Origin: Mucilaginibacter rigui
Lineage (GTDB): Bacteria > Bacteroidota > Bacteroidia > Sphingobacteriales > Sphingobacteriaceae
DNA: 64,000 bases
Assembly (NCBI RefSeq): GCF_014773275.1
Contig: NZ_JACWMW010000001.1
Coordinates: forward strand, 1,426,001-1,490,000
Direction: 5' to 3'
The first letter of the stretch is position 1, and each line of letters starts with the position of its first letter. Below are positions 44,634 through 54,122 of the stretch, piece after piece. The position numbers and the translations under genes are program-made. Under the pieces are notes generated by a model. The model searched no databases. It was not told the DNA's origin and worked only from the letters and a program-made list of their open reading frames with translations.

Positions 44634-45911
44634 GTGAACCAGAATAAGATAGAGATAAAGGCCGAAGCGCGTGTGTTGTTTGTTGATATGAACAGCTATT
44701 TTGCCCGCTGCGAGCAGCAAACCAACTACTGGCTGCGTGGCCGCCCTGTTGGCGTTTGTGTTTACACAGGCAAGTATGGCTGCGTAATATCATTATCTAC
44801 CGAAGCCAAAGAGCGCGGGCTTAAAGCCGGCATGCGCCTTAACGATGCCATGGCCCAATGCCCCGATCTGGTACCGGTTGAAAGTAACCCCGCCCGTTAT
44901 CGGCAGTATCATACAAAAATTATTAACGTAATGCGCGAGTATTGCAACGATGTGGTACCTAAAAGTATTGATGAAGCTATTGTAAACTTTAGCAACTACG
45001 AAAATGTTGACCCCATGCAAATGGCCATGAACATTAAAAGGGATATCCTAACCAAAGTGGGCGACTGGCTTACCTGTTCGGTTGGTATTGCGCCAAATGC
45101 TTTTTTAGCTAAGTTGGCATCCGTTAGGGGCAAAAAACGCGACGGGCTGATGATGATAACCCCGCAAAATATCGATTCGGTTTTAAGCGAGTTGAAACTG
45201 GGCGACCTGCCCGGCATCGGCGCAAACATGTCATACCGGTTGGAACGCGCCGGTATTAAAACCCCGCTGGAAATGCGCTATGCCCCGCCCGAAAGGCTGC
45301 GCAGTATATTTAAAAGTATTGATGGTGTTTACTGGCATTACCGCCTCAATTTTATCGAAACCAACATTGTAGCGCATGAGTACAAAGGTATGCAGGCAAT
45401 GCGCCAGATCTCGGCCGAAAAGCGCCAGCATATCAACTACATCGACCAGTTGTTTATGACGCTTTGCCTTACGCTGGAGAAACGCATGGTGCATCATAAG
45501 TTTCACTGTAAATCGGTTGGGTTTACCGCGCGTTATGCCGATGATACCCGCTGGGACGATGCCTTTACTATCAGCGTGCCCGTACAGGATGCCATTAGTT
45601 TAATGCGGATGATCCGCATCCGCATGGCAAAGTTTGAGGAAGCAACCAAATGCGGCCCTATCCTTAATACACAGATAACGCAAATGCGCGTGGCTGTTAC
45701 CAATTTTGTAAACAATGGTAATATGCTGTACAGCCTGTTTGATGACATGGAAAAGCAGGAAACAGCCCTGAAAACCATGCACCAGATAAAAGATAAGTTT
45801 GGGTCAGATAAGCTCATTCGCGCTGTAGAAATGACGGACGGCAAGGTGATAAAAGATGTGATCGGCTTTGGCTCGGTGAAAGATCTGACCGATCTGGATT
45901 ATAAGAGTTAG
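44634..45911 (+). CDS. Y-family DNA polymerase (Pol IV / DinB-like)
   Basis: The protein (425 aa from GTG 44634; TTG 44628 is also possible) has the Y-family palm: Asp18 in LFVDMNSYFARCEQ and the catalytic Asp113-Glu114 in PKSIDEAIVNF, plus SVGIAPNAFLAKLAS and the helix-hairpin-helix DLPGIGANMSYRLERAGI. The little-finger domain follows, and no clear C-terminal beta-clamp peptide is seen. Such polymerases copy past DNA lesions. Sequence alone does not separate Pol IV from an ImuB-like protein, but the catalytic acids argue for an active enzyme. A palindromic operator abuts the start. Confidence 0.9.
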   Translation: MNQNKIEIKAEARVLFVDMNSYFARCEQQTNYWLRGRPVGVCVYTGKYGCVISLSTEAKERGLKAGMRLNDAMAQCPDLVPVESNPARYRQYHTKIINVMREYCNDVVPKSIDEAIVNFSNYENVDPMQMAMNIKRDILTKVGDWLTCSVGIAPNAFLAKLASVRGKKRDGLMMITPQNIDSVLSELKLGDLPGIGANMSYRLERAGIKTPLEMRYAPPERLRSIFKSIDGVYWHYRLNFIETNIVAHEYKGMQAMRQISAEKRQHINYIDQLFMTLCLTLEKRMVHHKFHCKSVGFTARYADDTRWDDAFTISVPVQDAISLMRMIRIRMAKFEEATKCGPILNTQITQMRVAVTNFVNNGNMLYSLFDDMEKQETALKTMHQIKDKFGSDKLIRAVEMTDGKVIKDVIGFGSVKDLTDLDYKS

Positions 45912-45968
45912 CTTCCCCACCTCTCCGCATTTAGCATTTTTATTACCTTTAAGCCTCTATAATTTTAT

Positions 45969-47600
45969 ATGGTGTTTTGCTACCGGTCTATATTTTCTGT
46001 GTTAATCGCCATGCTTGGCTTATCCCAGTGCCATAACCGGCATACGGCAACAGTTTTGGTAAAAGATACAGTCAGGGTTATTAATCCCCACGAAGCAAAC
46101 GCTATAGATAGTAACCAAACGCCACTGAAAAACATGTTCGGCATAAACGGTTACGAATGGAACTTTTTGGAGAACCCCGCGGCTAAAAACGACCGTAACC
46201 ATATTTACGAAGCCAATATGGCGCTCATCAAAAGCTTTAGCGCTGTAAGGCATTACCTGAACTGGAATAAACTCGAGAACACCCAGGGCAACTACACTTA
46301 TAACCCTACCAACAATGGCAATTGGTATTACGATGTTATTTACAGTCGCTGCAAGCAGGATAGTATAATGATTGTGGCCGATATCAAAAACCTGCCGGTA
46401 TGGATGATGGACACCTACCCTGCCGACCAGCGCGACGATGAGAACGCCCCAGCACCTTACGGGGCTGACCGTTCAAAACCTGCTTCGTATCTAATACAGG
46501 CCCGTACCGCTTTTCAGTTTGCTGCGCGATATGGTTCGAACACGAAAATAAACCCAAATCTTGTAAAAGTTGATGGCCGCCCCCGCTGGAAAAACGATGT
46601 GGTAAACACCGTTAAGATCGGCCTTGGGCTCATCAAATACATTGAGTGCGGTAACGAACCCGACCGCTGGTGGAAGGGCGACAAAGCCACCCAATCGCCG
46701 GAAGAATATGCCGCAAACCTATCGGCTTTTTATGACGGGCACATGGGCACACTGGGTAACAACGCCGGTGTAAAAACTGCCGACCCAAACATGATGGTGG
46801 TAATGGGTGGCCTTGCTACCGCCGATGTAAAATACGTACAACGAATGATAGACTGGTGTAAAGCCAATCGCGGTTTAAACCCCGATGGCAGCATTAACCT
46901 GTGTTTTGATGTGATCAATTATCACCTGTATGCAAATGATGGCAGCGTATTTACCCACCAACGGGCATCAACTGGCGTAGCGCCCGAACTTACCCTATCC
47001 GGCAGTGTGGCCGATGGCTTTGTAAAACTGGCAAACGGGTTAAAAAACAAGCCCGAGGTTTGGGTAACAGAAACAGGTTATGATATTAATCAGCAAAGCT
47101 ATCAGCACGCGCCGCCAATTAGCAATAAACCGGCCTTGGTAACGCAAGCCGACTGGATTCTGCGCTCCTCATTAATGTATGCCCGCCACGGCGTTAAACG
47201 CCTGTTTTTTTACCAGTTGTTTGATGCTGCCCCTAATAACCCCGAACAGTACATGACATCCGGCCTGGCCGAAAGCCCCAAACGACGCCCCGCTGCCGAT
47301 TATATTTTGCAAACCAACAAACTGATGGGCAACTATGTGTACAAAGGCACCATCAATGCTGATCCTTTGGTAGATAAGTATCAGTCGGGGAAAAGCATCA
47401 TTTATGTGCTTACCGTGCCCGACCAAAAAGGCCGTACAGCCGATTATACGCTTAATTTGGGTGCAGGCGCAAAAGCCATAATTTACAGTCTGAAACCCGG
47501 TGCCAATGTCATGATTAGTAGTGAAGTAAGCCCTGTAAACGGAGAATTAAAAGTTGTGGCAACAGAAACACCGGTTTTTGTGCAGGCGGTACCTCAATAA
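45969..47600 (+). CDS. secreted clan GH-A glycoside hydrolase-like protein
   Basis: The 543-aa protein has an N-terminal signal, possibly lipidated (LGLSQC), and a TIM barrel with Glu230 in KYIECGNEPDRWW as likely acid/base and Glu368 in VWVTETGYDIN as likely nucleophile. The spacing of about 140 residues fits clan GH-A. A C-terminal beta-sandwich (about 450-543) resembles those of GH30/GH39 enzymes. Family and substrate are not assigned. Confidence 0.7.
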   Translation: MVFCYRSIFSVLIAMLGLSQCHNRHTATVLVKDTVRVINPHEANAIDSNQTPLKNMFGINGYEWNFLENPAAKNDRNHIYEANMALIKSFSAVRHYLNWNKLENTQGNYTYNPTNNGNWYYDVIYSRCKQDSIMIVADIKNLPVWMMDTYPADQRDDENAPAPYGADRSKPASYLIQARTAFQFAARYGSNTKINPNLVKVDGRPRWKNDVVNTVKIGLGLIKYIECGNEPDRWWKGDKATQSPEEYAANLSAFYDGHMGTLGNNAGVKTADPNMMVVMGGLATADVKYVQRMIDWCKANRGLNPDGSINLCFDVINYHLYANDGSVFTHQRASTGVAPELTLSGSVADGFVKLANGLKNKPEVWVTETGYDINQQSYQHAPPISNKPALVTQADWILRSSLMYARHGVKRLFFYQLFDAAPNNPEQYMTSGLAESPKRRPAADYILQTNKLMGNYVYKGTINADPLVDKYQSGKSIIYVLTVPDQKGRTADYTLNLGAGAKAIIYSLKPGANVMISSEVSPVNGELKVVATETPVFVQAVPQ

Positions 47601-47682
47601 GGCATTTACTAAAAATTACAAAATTTTCTTCTGTAATCAATTTGGATAATTTATCTTAGGCTATCTAAATCTTAACAAAAAA

Positions 47683-48225
47683 ATGGACGATAGCCTAACT
47701 ATAGCGCAACCAAAAGAGAGGTGCGCTTCCTGCTTTAATGAAGTTATAAACGATGATGTTTTTTGCACCAGCTGTGGTTACCCAATAAAAGGTACCGAAC
47801 AGGAACAACGGATATTCCTTAGCCATATTGAAGCGAATAATATAGATTATAAGGACTATAACGATAAGGTAAAAAGGGCTGGAAATTCGCTGTATTATCT
47901 GGCGGGGTTTTCCTTGCTGGGCGGTATCATCAGCTTCTTTTTAAAGCAGGATGACCCAAACGTACTTGCCTATACTTTACCTTCAATAATTTTAGCTGTC
48001 TTATTTCTGGCATTGGGGAGTTATAGCAGGAAAAAGCCACTGGCTTGTATTGTATCTGGCCTGGTGCTTTATCTCATTGTTCAAATACTGCTTATTATTG
48101 ATAACCCGGTTAACATAGCAAGTGGCATTATTGTTAAAATAATTATCATAGGGTACCTGATAAACGGTATTAAATCGGCCCTTGAACTGGAAAAATTTAA
48201 AAAAGAACACAACATAAAAGATTAA
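47683..48225 (+). CDS. zinc-ribbon membrane protein, 180 aa
   Basis: An N-terminal zinc ribbon with Cys14, Cys17, Cys28 and Cys31 (CASCFNEVINDDVFCTSCG) is followed by a helical linker and four TM helices (about 70-170). The next gene's protein has Cys at exactly the same four positions. The function is unknown. It ends three bases before that gene's TTG start, so the two are co-translated. Confidence 0.75.
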   Translation: MDDSLTIAQPKERCASCFNEVINDDVFCTSCGYPIKGTEQEQRIFLSHIEANNIDYKDYNDKVKRAGNSLYYLAGFSLLGGIISFFLKQDDPNVLAYTLPSIILAVLFLALGSYSRKKPLACIVSGLVLYLIVQILLIIDNPVNIASGIIVKIIIIGYLINGIKSALELEKFKKEHNIKD

Positions 48226-48228
48226 CCA

Positions 48229-48996
48229 TTGCTTAGCGAAGAAATTGAACCGCCTGCAACTAAGGCGTGTGTACAATGTGCGGCTTTACTTAATACCGAT
48301 AGCAAATTTTGCAATATCTGCGGTGCCAGGCAATCAGCAGTTGAAATAAAAGTAGCCGACCAATGGAACTTGCTGAAACAGGCCTCGATATTTTACGCAC
48401 TGTACCTGCTTTTATGCTGCTTAAGTAAGTTTACCGACGCATTCCAGGAAATGGCCTGGTACCTGGTTCTTGAGGTGGCAGGCATTCTTTTAACCGCTGG
48501 CTTTTTTGCCATTAATTGGCAAGAGAATAAAGCACTGCTCAAGTGGCCGGGGTTTTCATTGCAAAAATTGTCGGCATATTGTGGTATAGCCATGGCCGGG
48601 GCTTTCCTGGTGCATTATTCTGTAAATTGGCTAAACATAACTATCTTCTCGCATGAAGAGCATCTGTTTAATGCCTCCCGCGATAACTATTACGCCATTT
48701 TTTTAGTGGTATTTTTCACCGCTGTTACGCCCGCTTTATTTGAAGAATTAGGCTTTAGGGGGTATTTGCTGCAGAGTCTTTTAAAGGTATCAGATACAAC
48801 ACAGGCGGTTTATATTTCCGCGTTTTTGTTTGCCATTATCCACCTCAGTTTTATATCTCTTTTTTGGCTTATCCCCTTCGCGTTATTTATAGGTTATGAA
48901 AGGGTGCGCGAAAACACAATTTGGTATGGCATATTTTTCCATTTCTGCTTCAACCTAACCGCCTGCCTGTTTGAACTATTGCAACAACCTAAGTAA
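48229..48996 (+). CDS. CPBP-family intramembrane metalloprotease with zinc ribbon
   Basis: The 255-aa protein starts at TTG 48229, which is required to include the N-terminal zinc ribbon Cys14, Cys17, Cys28, Cys31. The membrane part contains the CPBP (CAAX protease and bacteriocin-processing) motifs: Glu172-Glu173-x-x-x-Arg177 (FEELGFRGYLLQ), FAIIHLSF and GIFFHFCFN. These motifs form the metal site of Rce1-like proteases. Substrate unknown. It is coupled to the preceding zinc-ribbon membrane protein. Confidence 0.88.
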   Translation: MLSEEIEPPATKACVQCAALLNTDSKFCNICGARQSAVEIKVADQWNLLKQASIFYALYLLLCCLSKFTDAFQEMAWYLVLEVAGILLTAGFFAINWQENKALLKWPGFSLQKLSAYCGIAMAGAFLVHYSVNWLNITIFSHEEHLFNASRDNYYAIFLVVFFTAVTPALFEELGFRGYLLQSLLKVSDTTQAVYISAFLFAIIHLSFISLFWLIPFALFIGYERVRENTIWYGIFFHFCFNLTACLFELLQQPK

Positions 48997-49040
48997 AATC
49001 ATTAGGCAAAATTACATACCAATTTATCCGCTTAAAAAGT

Positions 49041-49048
49041 TATTTTTG
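49041..49048 (+). promoter_or_regulatory. putative -7 promoter element for lepA
   Basis: TATTTTTG matches TAnnTTTG and ends 7 bases before the lepA ATG. Confidence 0.45.
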
Positions 49049-49055
49049 CGGTTGA

Positions 49056-50843
49056 ATGAAGCACATACGTAATTTTTGTATCATAGCACATATTGACCAC
49101 GGCAAAAGTACTCTTGCCGATAGGTTATTAGAATACACAAACACCATCACCCAGCGCGAATCGCAGGCACAATTGCTTGATGATATGGACCTGGAGCGCG
49201 AACGTGGCATCACCATAAAGAGCCACGCCATCCAGATGGATTATGAACTCGACGGACAAAAATATGTCCTGAACCTGATTGATACCCCCGGCCACGTAGA
49301 TTTTTCGTACGAGGTATCGCGCTCCATAGCAGCCTGCGAGGGCGCATTGCTTATTGTTGATGCGGCGCAGGGTATACAGGCGCAAACCATATCAAACCTT
49401 TACCTGGCCTTAGAGAACGACCTGGAAATCATCCCTGTATTAAACAAAATGGATCTTCCCGGCGCTATGCCCGAGGAGGTTAAAGACCAGATTGTTGAAC
49501 TGATTGGCTGTAAACGCGAAGAGATCCTTGCCGCATCGGGTAAAACCGGCATGGGCGTTCATGATATTCTGCGCGCTATTGTTGAGCGTGTGCCCGCCCC
49601 TGTTGGCGACCCGGAAGCACCACTACAGGCGTTGATATTTGACTCGGTTTATAACTCGTTTCGTGGTATTGTGGCTTACTTTAAAGTGGTTAACGGCGAG
49701 ATCCGCAAAGGCGATAAAGTAAAATTCTTCGCTACCGAAAAGCAATATATAGCTGAGGAAGTTGGTACGCTTAAGTTAAAGCAATTACCAAAAGATGTAA
49801 TTAAAACCGGCGATGTGGGATATATCATCTCGGGCATCAAAGAATCGCGCGAGGTAAAGGTTGGTGACACCATTACCACCATTAACCGCCCGTGCGAACA
49901 AGGTATACAGGGTTTTGAAGAAGTAAAACCAATGGTATTTGCGGGTATTTACCCAGTTGATACTGAGGATTTTGAAGAGCTTCGCGAATCAATGGCGAAG
50001 CTGCAGCTGAATGATGCTTCTTTGGTTTTTGAACCGGAATCATCAGCAGCGCTGGGTTTTGGTTTCCGTTGTGGTTTCCTGGGGATGCTGCACATGGAGA
50101 TCATTCAGGAACGTTTGGAGCGCGAATTTAACATGACGGTTATTACTACCGTACCCAACGTGTCATACCTGGCATACTCTACCAGGGGCGAAGAAATTGT
50201 AGTGAACAACCCATCTGACCTGCCCGACCCAAGTAAAATTGACCGTGTAGAAGAGCCATATATTAAAGCCACCATCATCACCAAGTCCGACTTTGTTGGG
50301 CCGGTAATGTCGCTTTGTATCCAGAAACGCGGGTTTATTAAAAATCAATCGTACTTAACGTCTGATCGTGTGGAGCTGGTTTTTGAGATGCCGATGGGCG
50401 AGATCGTATTCGATTTTTATGATAAGCTAAAAACCATATCAAAAGGTTATGCATCGTTTGATTATCACCAGATAGGTTACCGCCCAAGCGACCTGGTACG
50501 TTTGGATATTAAATTAAATTCAGAGCCGGTTGATGCTTTATCATCATTGATCTTCCGCGGTAACTCGTATGATTTTGGTAAAAAGATCTGCGAGAAGCTG
50601 AAAGAGCTTTTACCACGCCAGCAGTTCGAGATCATTATACAGGCTTCTATTGGAGCCAAGATCATCGCCCGTGAAACGGTTAAGGCCATGCGTAAGGATG
50701 TAACCGCTAAATGTTACGGTGGTGATATATCGCGTAAGCGAAAACTTTTAGAGAAACAAAAAGCCGGTAAAAAACGCATGCGCCAGGTTGGTAATGTAGA
50801 GATACCACAGAGCGCGTTTATGGCGGTTTTGAAACTTGATTAA
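49056..50843 (+). CDS. lepA: Elongation factor 4 (LepA)
   Basis: The 595-aa translational GTPase matches LepA in length and order: G1 AHIDHGKST (11-19), [24 protein letters not shown], domains II and III, then the LepA-specific C-terminal domain ([38 protein letters not shown]). It back-translocates or assists ribosomes under stress and in initiation. Its last 11 bases before the next ORF suggest the 111-aa gene may be read through from lepA. Confidence 0.98.
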   Translation: MKHIRNFCIIAHIDHGKSTLADRLLEYTNTITQRESQAQLLDDMDLERERGITIKSHAIQMDYELDGQKYVLNLIDTPGHVDFSYEVSRSIAACEGALLIVDAAQGIQAQTISNLYLALENDLEIIPVLNKMDLPGAMPEEVKDQIVELIGCKREEILAASGKTGMGVHDILRAIVERVPAPVGDPEAPLQALIFDSVYNSFRGIVAYFKVVNGEIRKGDKVKFFATEKQYIAEEVGTLKLKQLPKDVIKTGDVGYIISGIKESREVKVGDTITTINRPCEQGIQGFEEVKPMVFAGIYPVDTEDFEELRESMAKLQLNDASLVFEPESSAALGFGFRCGFLGMLHMEIIQERLEREFNMTVITTVPNVSYLAYSTRGEEIVVNNPSDLPDPSKIDRVEEPYIKATIITKSDFVGPVMSLCIQKRGFIKNQSYLTSDRVELVFEMPMGEIVFDFYDKLKTISKGYASFDYHQIGYRPSDLVRLDIKLNSEPVDALSSLIFRGNSYDFGKKICEKLKELLPRQQFEIIIQASIGAKIIARETVKAMRKDVTAKCYGGDISRKRKLLEKQKAGKKRMRQVGNVEIPQSAFMAVLKLD

Positions 50844-50854
50844 ACTAAATTATT

Positions 50855-51190
50855 GTGACTCGATATTTACTGGTAAGTTTTTATACGCTAACTGGTATCA
50901 GAAAAGTTATTGATTTGGGAGATTTTTCTTATGGAGAATGGGTGATTTATGAAGATAAATCACCTGTGTATCTCGTGAATTTGCATACTGAAAACGAACC
51001 AGATATGATTATCAATTCGCTTCTTAACAAAGGAATTGAAACTATTGAAAGCATCGTTTCTAAAATAAATATAAAACAGGGAACTAATCTCAGTTTGGCT
51101 AATATGCCGGTTATTAGGCTTATAAAAAGCGAGGAGCAGGTAGAATTAGACTTACCACCATTACCTATTGATTGGCTCAAAAATATATAA
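50855..51190 (+). CDS. 111-aa hypothetical protein between lepA and folD
   Basis: GTG start at 50855 gives 111 residues beginning MTRYLLVSFYTLTGIRKVID. I do not recognise a family. Predicted content is mixed alpha/beta with no signal or TM segment. Base use is visibly more AT-rich than the flanking lepA and folD genes, which suggests later acquisition. It ends six bases before folD and so lies inside a lepA-folD transcription run. Confidence 0.6.
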   Translation: MTRYLLVSFYTLTGIRKVIDLGDFSYGEWVIYEDKSPVYLVNLHTENEPDMIINSLLNKGIETIESIVSKINIKQGTNLSLANMPVIRLIKSEEQVELDLPPLPIDWLKNI

Positions 51191-51196
51191 AGCATA

Positions 51197-52078
51197 ATGC
51201 AATTACTCGACGGAAAATACGTATCAGAAAAACTTAAAGGTGAAATAGCCGAAGAAGCGGCTAAAATTTTAGAGCGCACCGGCCGCAAGCCGCATCTGGT
51301 AGCCGTTTTAGTTGGCCATGATGGCGGCAGCGAAACCTATGTTGCCAGTAAGATGAAGAACTGCGAAAAGGTGGGCTTCAAATCTACCCTGGTACGTTAT
51401 GAGGATAATGTAAGCGAGGAAGAACTGCTTGCCAAAGTAGCTGAACTAAATGCCGATGTGGATATTGACGGCATTATTGTACAACTGCCCCTGCCTAAGC
51501 ACATCGACCCGGAGAAGGTAACCGAACGCATTGACCACCGCAAAGATGTTGATGGCTTCCACCCCGTTAACCTTGGCCGAATGCAGCGCAACCTGCCGTC
51601 GTTTATCCCTGCCACGCCTTATGGCATCACGTTGATGCTAAAAGAATACGGTATTGAGACCGCAGGCAAACATTGTGTTGTGGTTGGTCGCAGTAACATC
51701 GTTGGCTCGCCCATGAGCATCCTGATGGCGCGTAATACTACACCGGGTAACTGCACCGTAACTATTTGCCACAGCCGCACACCCGATATAAAGAAATTTA
51801 CGCTGGATGCAGATATCCTGATCGTAGCCATCGGTAAAAAGAATTTCATCACTGCCGATATGGTTAAAGATGGCGTTGTGGTAATTGACGTAGGTATGAA
51901 CCGCGAAACTTCAACCGTAACTAAATCGGGCTTTAAACTTTATGGCGATGTTGATTTTGAAGGCGTATCCGAAAAAGCATCCTGGATAACCCCGGTACCG
52001 GGCGGCGTTGGGCTGATGACCATTATAGGGTTGTTGAAAAATACGCTGGCTTCGGCTAATAAAGAGGTATACCAATAG
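51197..52078 (+). CDS. folD: Bifunctional methylenetetrahydrofolate dehydrogenase/cyclohydrolase
   Basis: The 293-aa enzyme has the FolD hallmarks: YVASK with catalytic Lys52, [24 protein letters not shown], the NADP site [15 protein letters not shown] and the C-terminal [11 protein letters not shown]. It interconverts 5,10-methylene- and 10-formyl-tetrahydrofolate. It starts six bases after the 111-aa gene and is followed by a palindromic repeat. Confidence 0.97.
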   Translation: MQLLDGKYVSEKLKGEIAEEAAKILERTGRKPHLVAVLVGHDGGSETYVASKMKNCEKVGFKSTLVRYEDNVSEEELLAKVAELNADVDIDGIIVQLPLPKHIDPEKVTERIDHRKDVDGFHPVNLGRMQRNLPSFIPATPYGITLMLKEYGIETAGKHCVVVGRSNIVGSPMSILMARNTTPGNCTVTICHSRTPDIKKFTLDADILIVAIGKKNFITADMVKDGVVVIDVGMNRETSTVTKSGFKLYGDVDFEGVSEKASWITPVPGGVGLMTIIGLLKNTLASANKEVYQ

Positions 52079-52095
52079 TATTATCAAAAACACAG

Positions 52096-52199
52096 TCGCT
52101 CGGCTCCTGCCGAGTGACTACTATTATAAGGCCTCCGGCCGATTCATATACTGCGGCCAGAGGCCGATTAATAGTCATCACCCGGCAGGAGCCGGGCGA
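52096..52199. repeat. BIME-like paired palindromic repeat, copy 2
   Basis: Arms TCGCTCGGCTCCTGCCGAGTGA (52096-52117) and its partner (52178-52199) pair over 22 positions with one U-G and one A-C. Each arm folds on its own as CTCGGC-TCCT-GCCGAG and CCCGGC-AGGA-GCCGGG. The middle, AAGGCCTCCGGCCG, matches copy 1 at 38956-39068. It lies between the convergent folD and Rieske genes. Confidence 0.8.
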
Positions 52200-52212
52200 T
52201 TGCATAGAGGTT

Positions 52213-52548
52213 TTATTTAATTGCAAATACTCTGTCCCAGAGCGTATCAATCCCTACATACACCTCTCCTGCTCTCATTTCTACAGGATAGCTATCTACA
52301 TAGTCGTTTTGACCGGGGCTGCCTTTACCTGTTTTCAGATCGTAAGAATATCGGTGAAAAGGGCAGATAATTTTGCCTTCCTTACACCACCCGCCGCTCA
52401 ATTCGGCACCGGCATGCGGGCAGGCGGAACCTAATGCATAAAGGTTGTTTTGGTAACCAATAATAATGATGCCCTTTCCGCTTAGCTTGATCTTTTTGAT
52501 GAATGGCTGGCCTGTAAGTTCAATACCGGGTACTACATACCATTTCAC
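52213..52548 (-). CDS. Rieske [2Fe-2S] ferredoxin-like protein
   Basis: The 111-aa protein has both Rieske ligand pairs, Cys43-x-His45 (SACPHAGAELSGG) and Cys62-x-x-His65 (ICPFHRYSYD), with DLKTGKG in the loop. It is a small soluble Rieske ferredoxin of the type that feeds oxygenases or reductases. No oxygenase is beside it. It lies six bases downstream of the lipoprotein gene on the same strand. Confidence 0.9.
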   Translation of the reverse strand: MKWYVVPGIELTGQPFIKKIKLSGKGIIIIGYQNNLYALGSACPHAGAELSGGWCKEGKIICPFHRYSYDLKTGKGSPGQNDYVDSYPVEMRAGEVYVGIDTLWDRVFAIK

Positions 52549-52553
52549 GGGCG

Positions 52554-53303
52554 CTAAAAATCTATTTTAAGGTTCATTAAGGCTGGGTTCTTCATCACTT
52601 CGTCCATACTGGTTACCAGGGTCACTGTTCGCCTGTCGGCCGATAGTATGGCTTTTGAATTGTTCATTTTTTTAACCGGTTTGGCAAAATTAAGCACCAC
52701 TTTATAAGGCATATCTATTAACATTGCTTTAGCCATGGCAAATTTAGACCCCGCTTTTTTCAAAAAAGCATTGAATTTAACCTTATCTATAATACGGTAA
52801 AATTTGTGTTCGGTTATTTCGTAGCTGTAATAACTTTGCCCGGTTATGAGTGGCTGTGCATCAAATGTTTTTTTGGTTACATTGGTGATTGGGCTATTCA
52901 TGGATATGTTACTCAGGTGTTCCAGGTAATACTGCAAATCGGCGGCATCTTTTGCTTCGTGTTTAATGCTCACCTTCATCAGGCTCTTTTTCAGGTCCAT
53001 TTTAATAGCCAGATCGCTGCCTTGGGCCATCTTTGCTTCTTCGGTGGTCATTTTTTGGGAGATGCTATCGGGAAGTGCACTGTAAAAGTTAAGAGTGGTG
53101 TCCTTAACCAGGCTAAACTGGGGCGTTTCGCGAACAGAATCGGTCATTAGGTTTACCAATACCGATACAGCTTTGCTCATATCAAAACCGTATACCACGT
53201 TGCATGATCCGTTAGGTTTAAAATCATAATGCTCTTCAATATCAACGCATGAACTAAGGCAGAGGAATGCAAAAAATACAAGGGGCATGTATAGTTTCTT
53301 CAT
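52554..53303 (-). CDS. lipoprotein of unknown function, 249 aa
   Basis: The protein has a lipobox (LCLSSC, Cys19) and then a beta-rich mature part beginning VDIEEHYDFKPNGSCNVVYGFDMSK. The remainder has alternating strands with no known motif. I do not recognise the family, but an N-terminal pattern of this kind is common in Bacteroidota periplasmic lipoproteins. It precedes the Rieske gene by five bases. Confidence 0.65.
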   Translation of the reverse strand: MKKLYMPLVFFAFLCLSSCVDIEEHYDFKPNGSCNVVYGFDMSKAVSVLVNLMTDSVRETPQFSLVKDTTLNFYSALPDSISQKMTTEEAKMAQGSDLAIKMDLKKSLMKVSIKHEAKDAADLQYYLEHLSNISMNSPITNVTKKTFDAQPLITGQSYYSYEITEHKFYRIIDKVKFNAFLKKAGSKFAMAKAMLIDMPYKVVLNFAKPVKKMNNSKAILSADRRTVTLVTSMDEVMKNPALMNLKIDF

Positions 53304-53441
53304 ACGATAAATTTCAAGTAATAATAGTTAAATTTACTGAAATAGAAGTTTTTATAATACTTTTTTATTGTTAAAATGTCAATTTAACAATAGCCTTAAA
53401 GCCGGGGCGGTATTTACCTTTATCGTTTCGGCACAAAAGTG

Positions 53442-53449
53442 TACCTTTG
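53442..53449 (+). promoter_or_regulatory. putative -7 promoter element for queE
   Basis: TACCTTTG matches TAnnTTTG and ends 10 bases before ATG 53460. It overlaps the alternative GTG start at 53439, which argues against that start. Confidence 0.5.
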
Positions 53450-53459
53450 CGCCCTTATT

Positions 53460-54083
53460 ATGGCACACCAGGTTCCGGAAGATGGCACGTTGCTTCCTTT
53501 AATGGAAGAGTTTTATACGATACAGGGAGAGGGATATAACACAGGCAAAGCAGCCTACTTTATCCGCCTTGGCGGCTGCGATGTGGGCTGCCACTGGTGC
53601 GATGTAAAAGAAAGCTGGGATGCCGAACTGCACCCACTTACCGCTGCTGATGCTATAGTAGATAACGCTACAAAATTTCCTTCAAAAGCTGTTGTGGTAA
53701 CCGGTGGTGAGCCTCTGATCTATAATCTTGACTACCTGACCCAAAACCTGCAGCAAAAGGGCATTAAAACCTTTATTGAAACATCAGGCGCTTACCCCCT
53801 TTCGGGTAACTGGGACTGGATTTGCCTGTCGCCCAAAAAGTTTAAAGCCCCTACACAACAGGTTGCCGATAAAGCACATGAACTAAAGGTGATCATTTTC
53901 AACAAATCTGATTTTGCATTTGCCGAGCACCATGCTAAGCTGGTTGGGCCAAATTGTAAGCTGTACCTACAGCCCGAATGGTCAAAACATGCCGAGATGA
54001 CCCCGCTTATTGTTGATTATGTAATGGCCAACCCACAGTGGGAAATATCACTGCAAACCCATAAATACTTAAATATCCCGTAA
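53460..54083 (+). CDS. queE: 7-carboxy-7-deazaguanine synthase
   Basis: The 207-aa radical-SAM enzyme (from ATG 53460) carries the cluster motif Cys40-x3-Cys44-x2-Cys47 (CDVGCHWC), preceded by EFYTIQGEGYNTGKAAYFIRLGGC, and the GGEP SAM-binding motif in VVVTGGEPL. It makes 7-carboxy-7-deazaguanine, a precursor of queuosine and of deazapurine DNA modifications. No queC, queD or queF lies beside it in the window. Confidence 0.95.
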   Translation: MAHQVPEDGTLLPLMEEFYTIQGEGYNTGKAAYFIRLGGCDVGCHWCDVKESWDAELHPLTAADAIVDNATKFPSKAVVVTGGEPLIYNLDYLTQNLQQKGIKTFIETSGAYPLSGNWDWICLSPKKFKAPTQQVADKAHELKVIIFNKSDFAFAEHHAKLVGPNCKLYLQPEWSKHAEMTPLIVDYVMANPQWEISLQTHKYLNIP

Positions 54084-54122
54084 TAGTGTAACTTAGTATA
54101 TTGGTTATCGTATCAGTTACTA

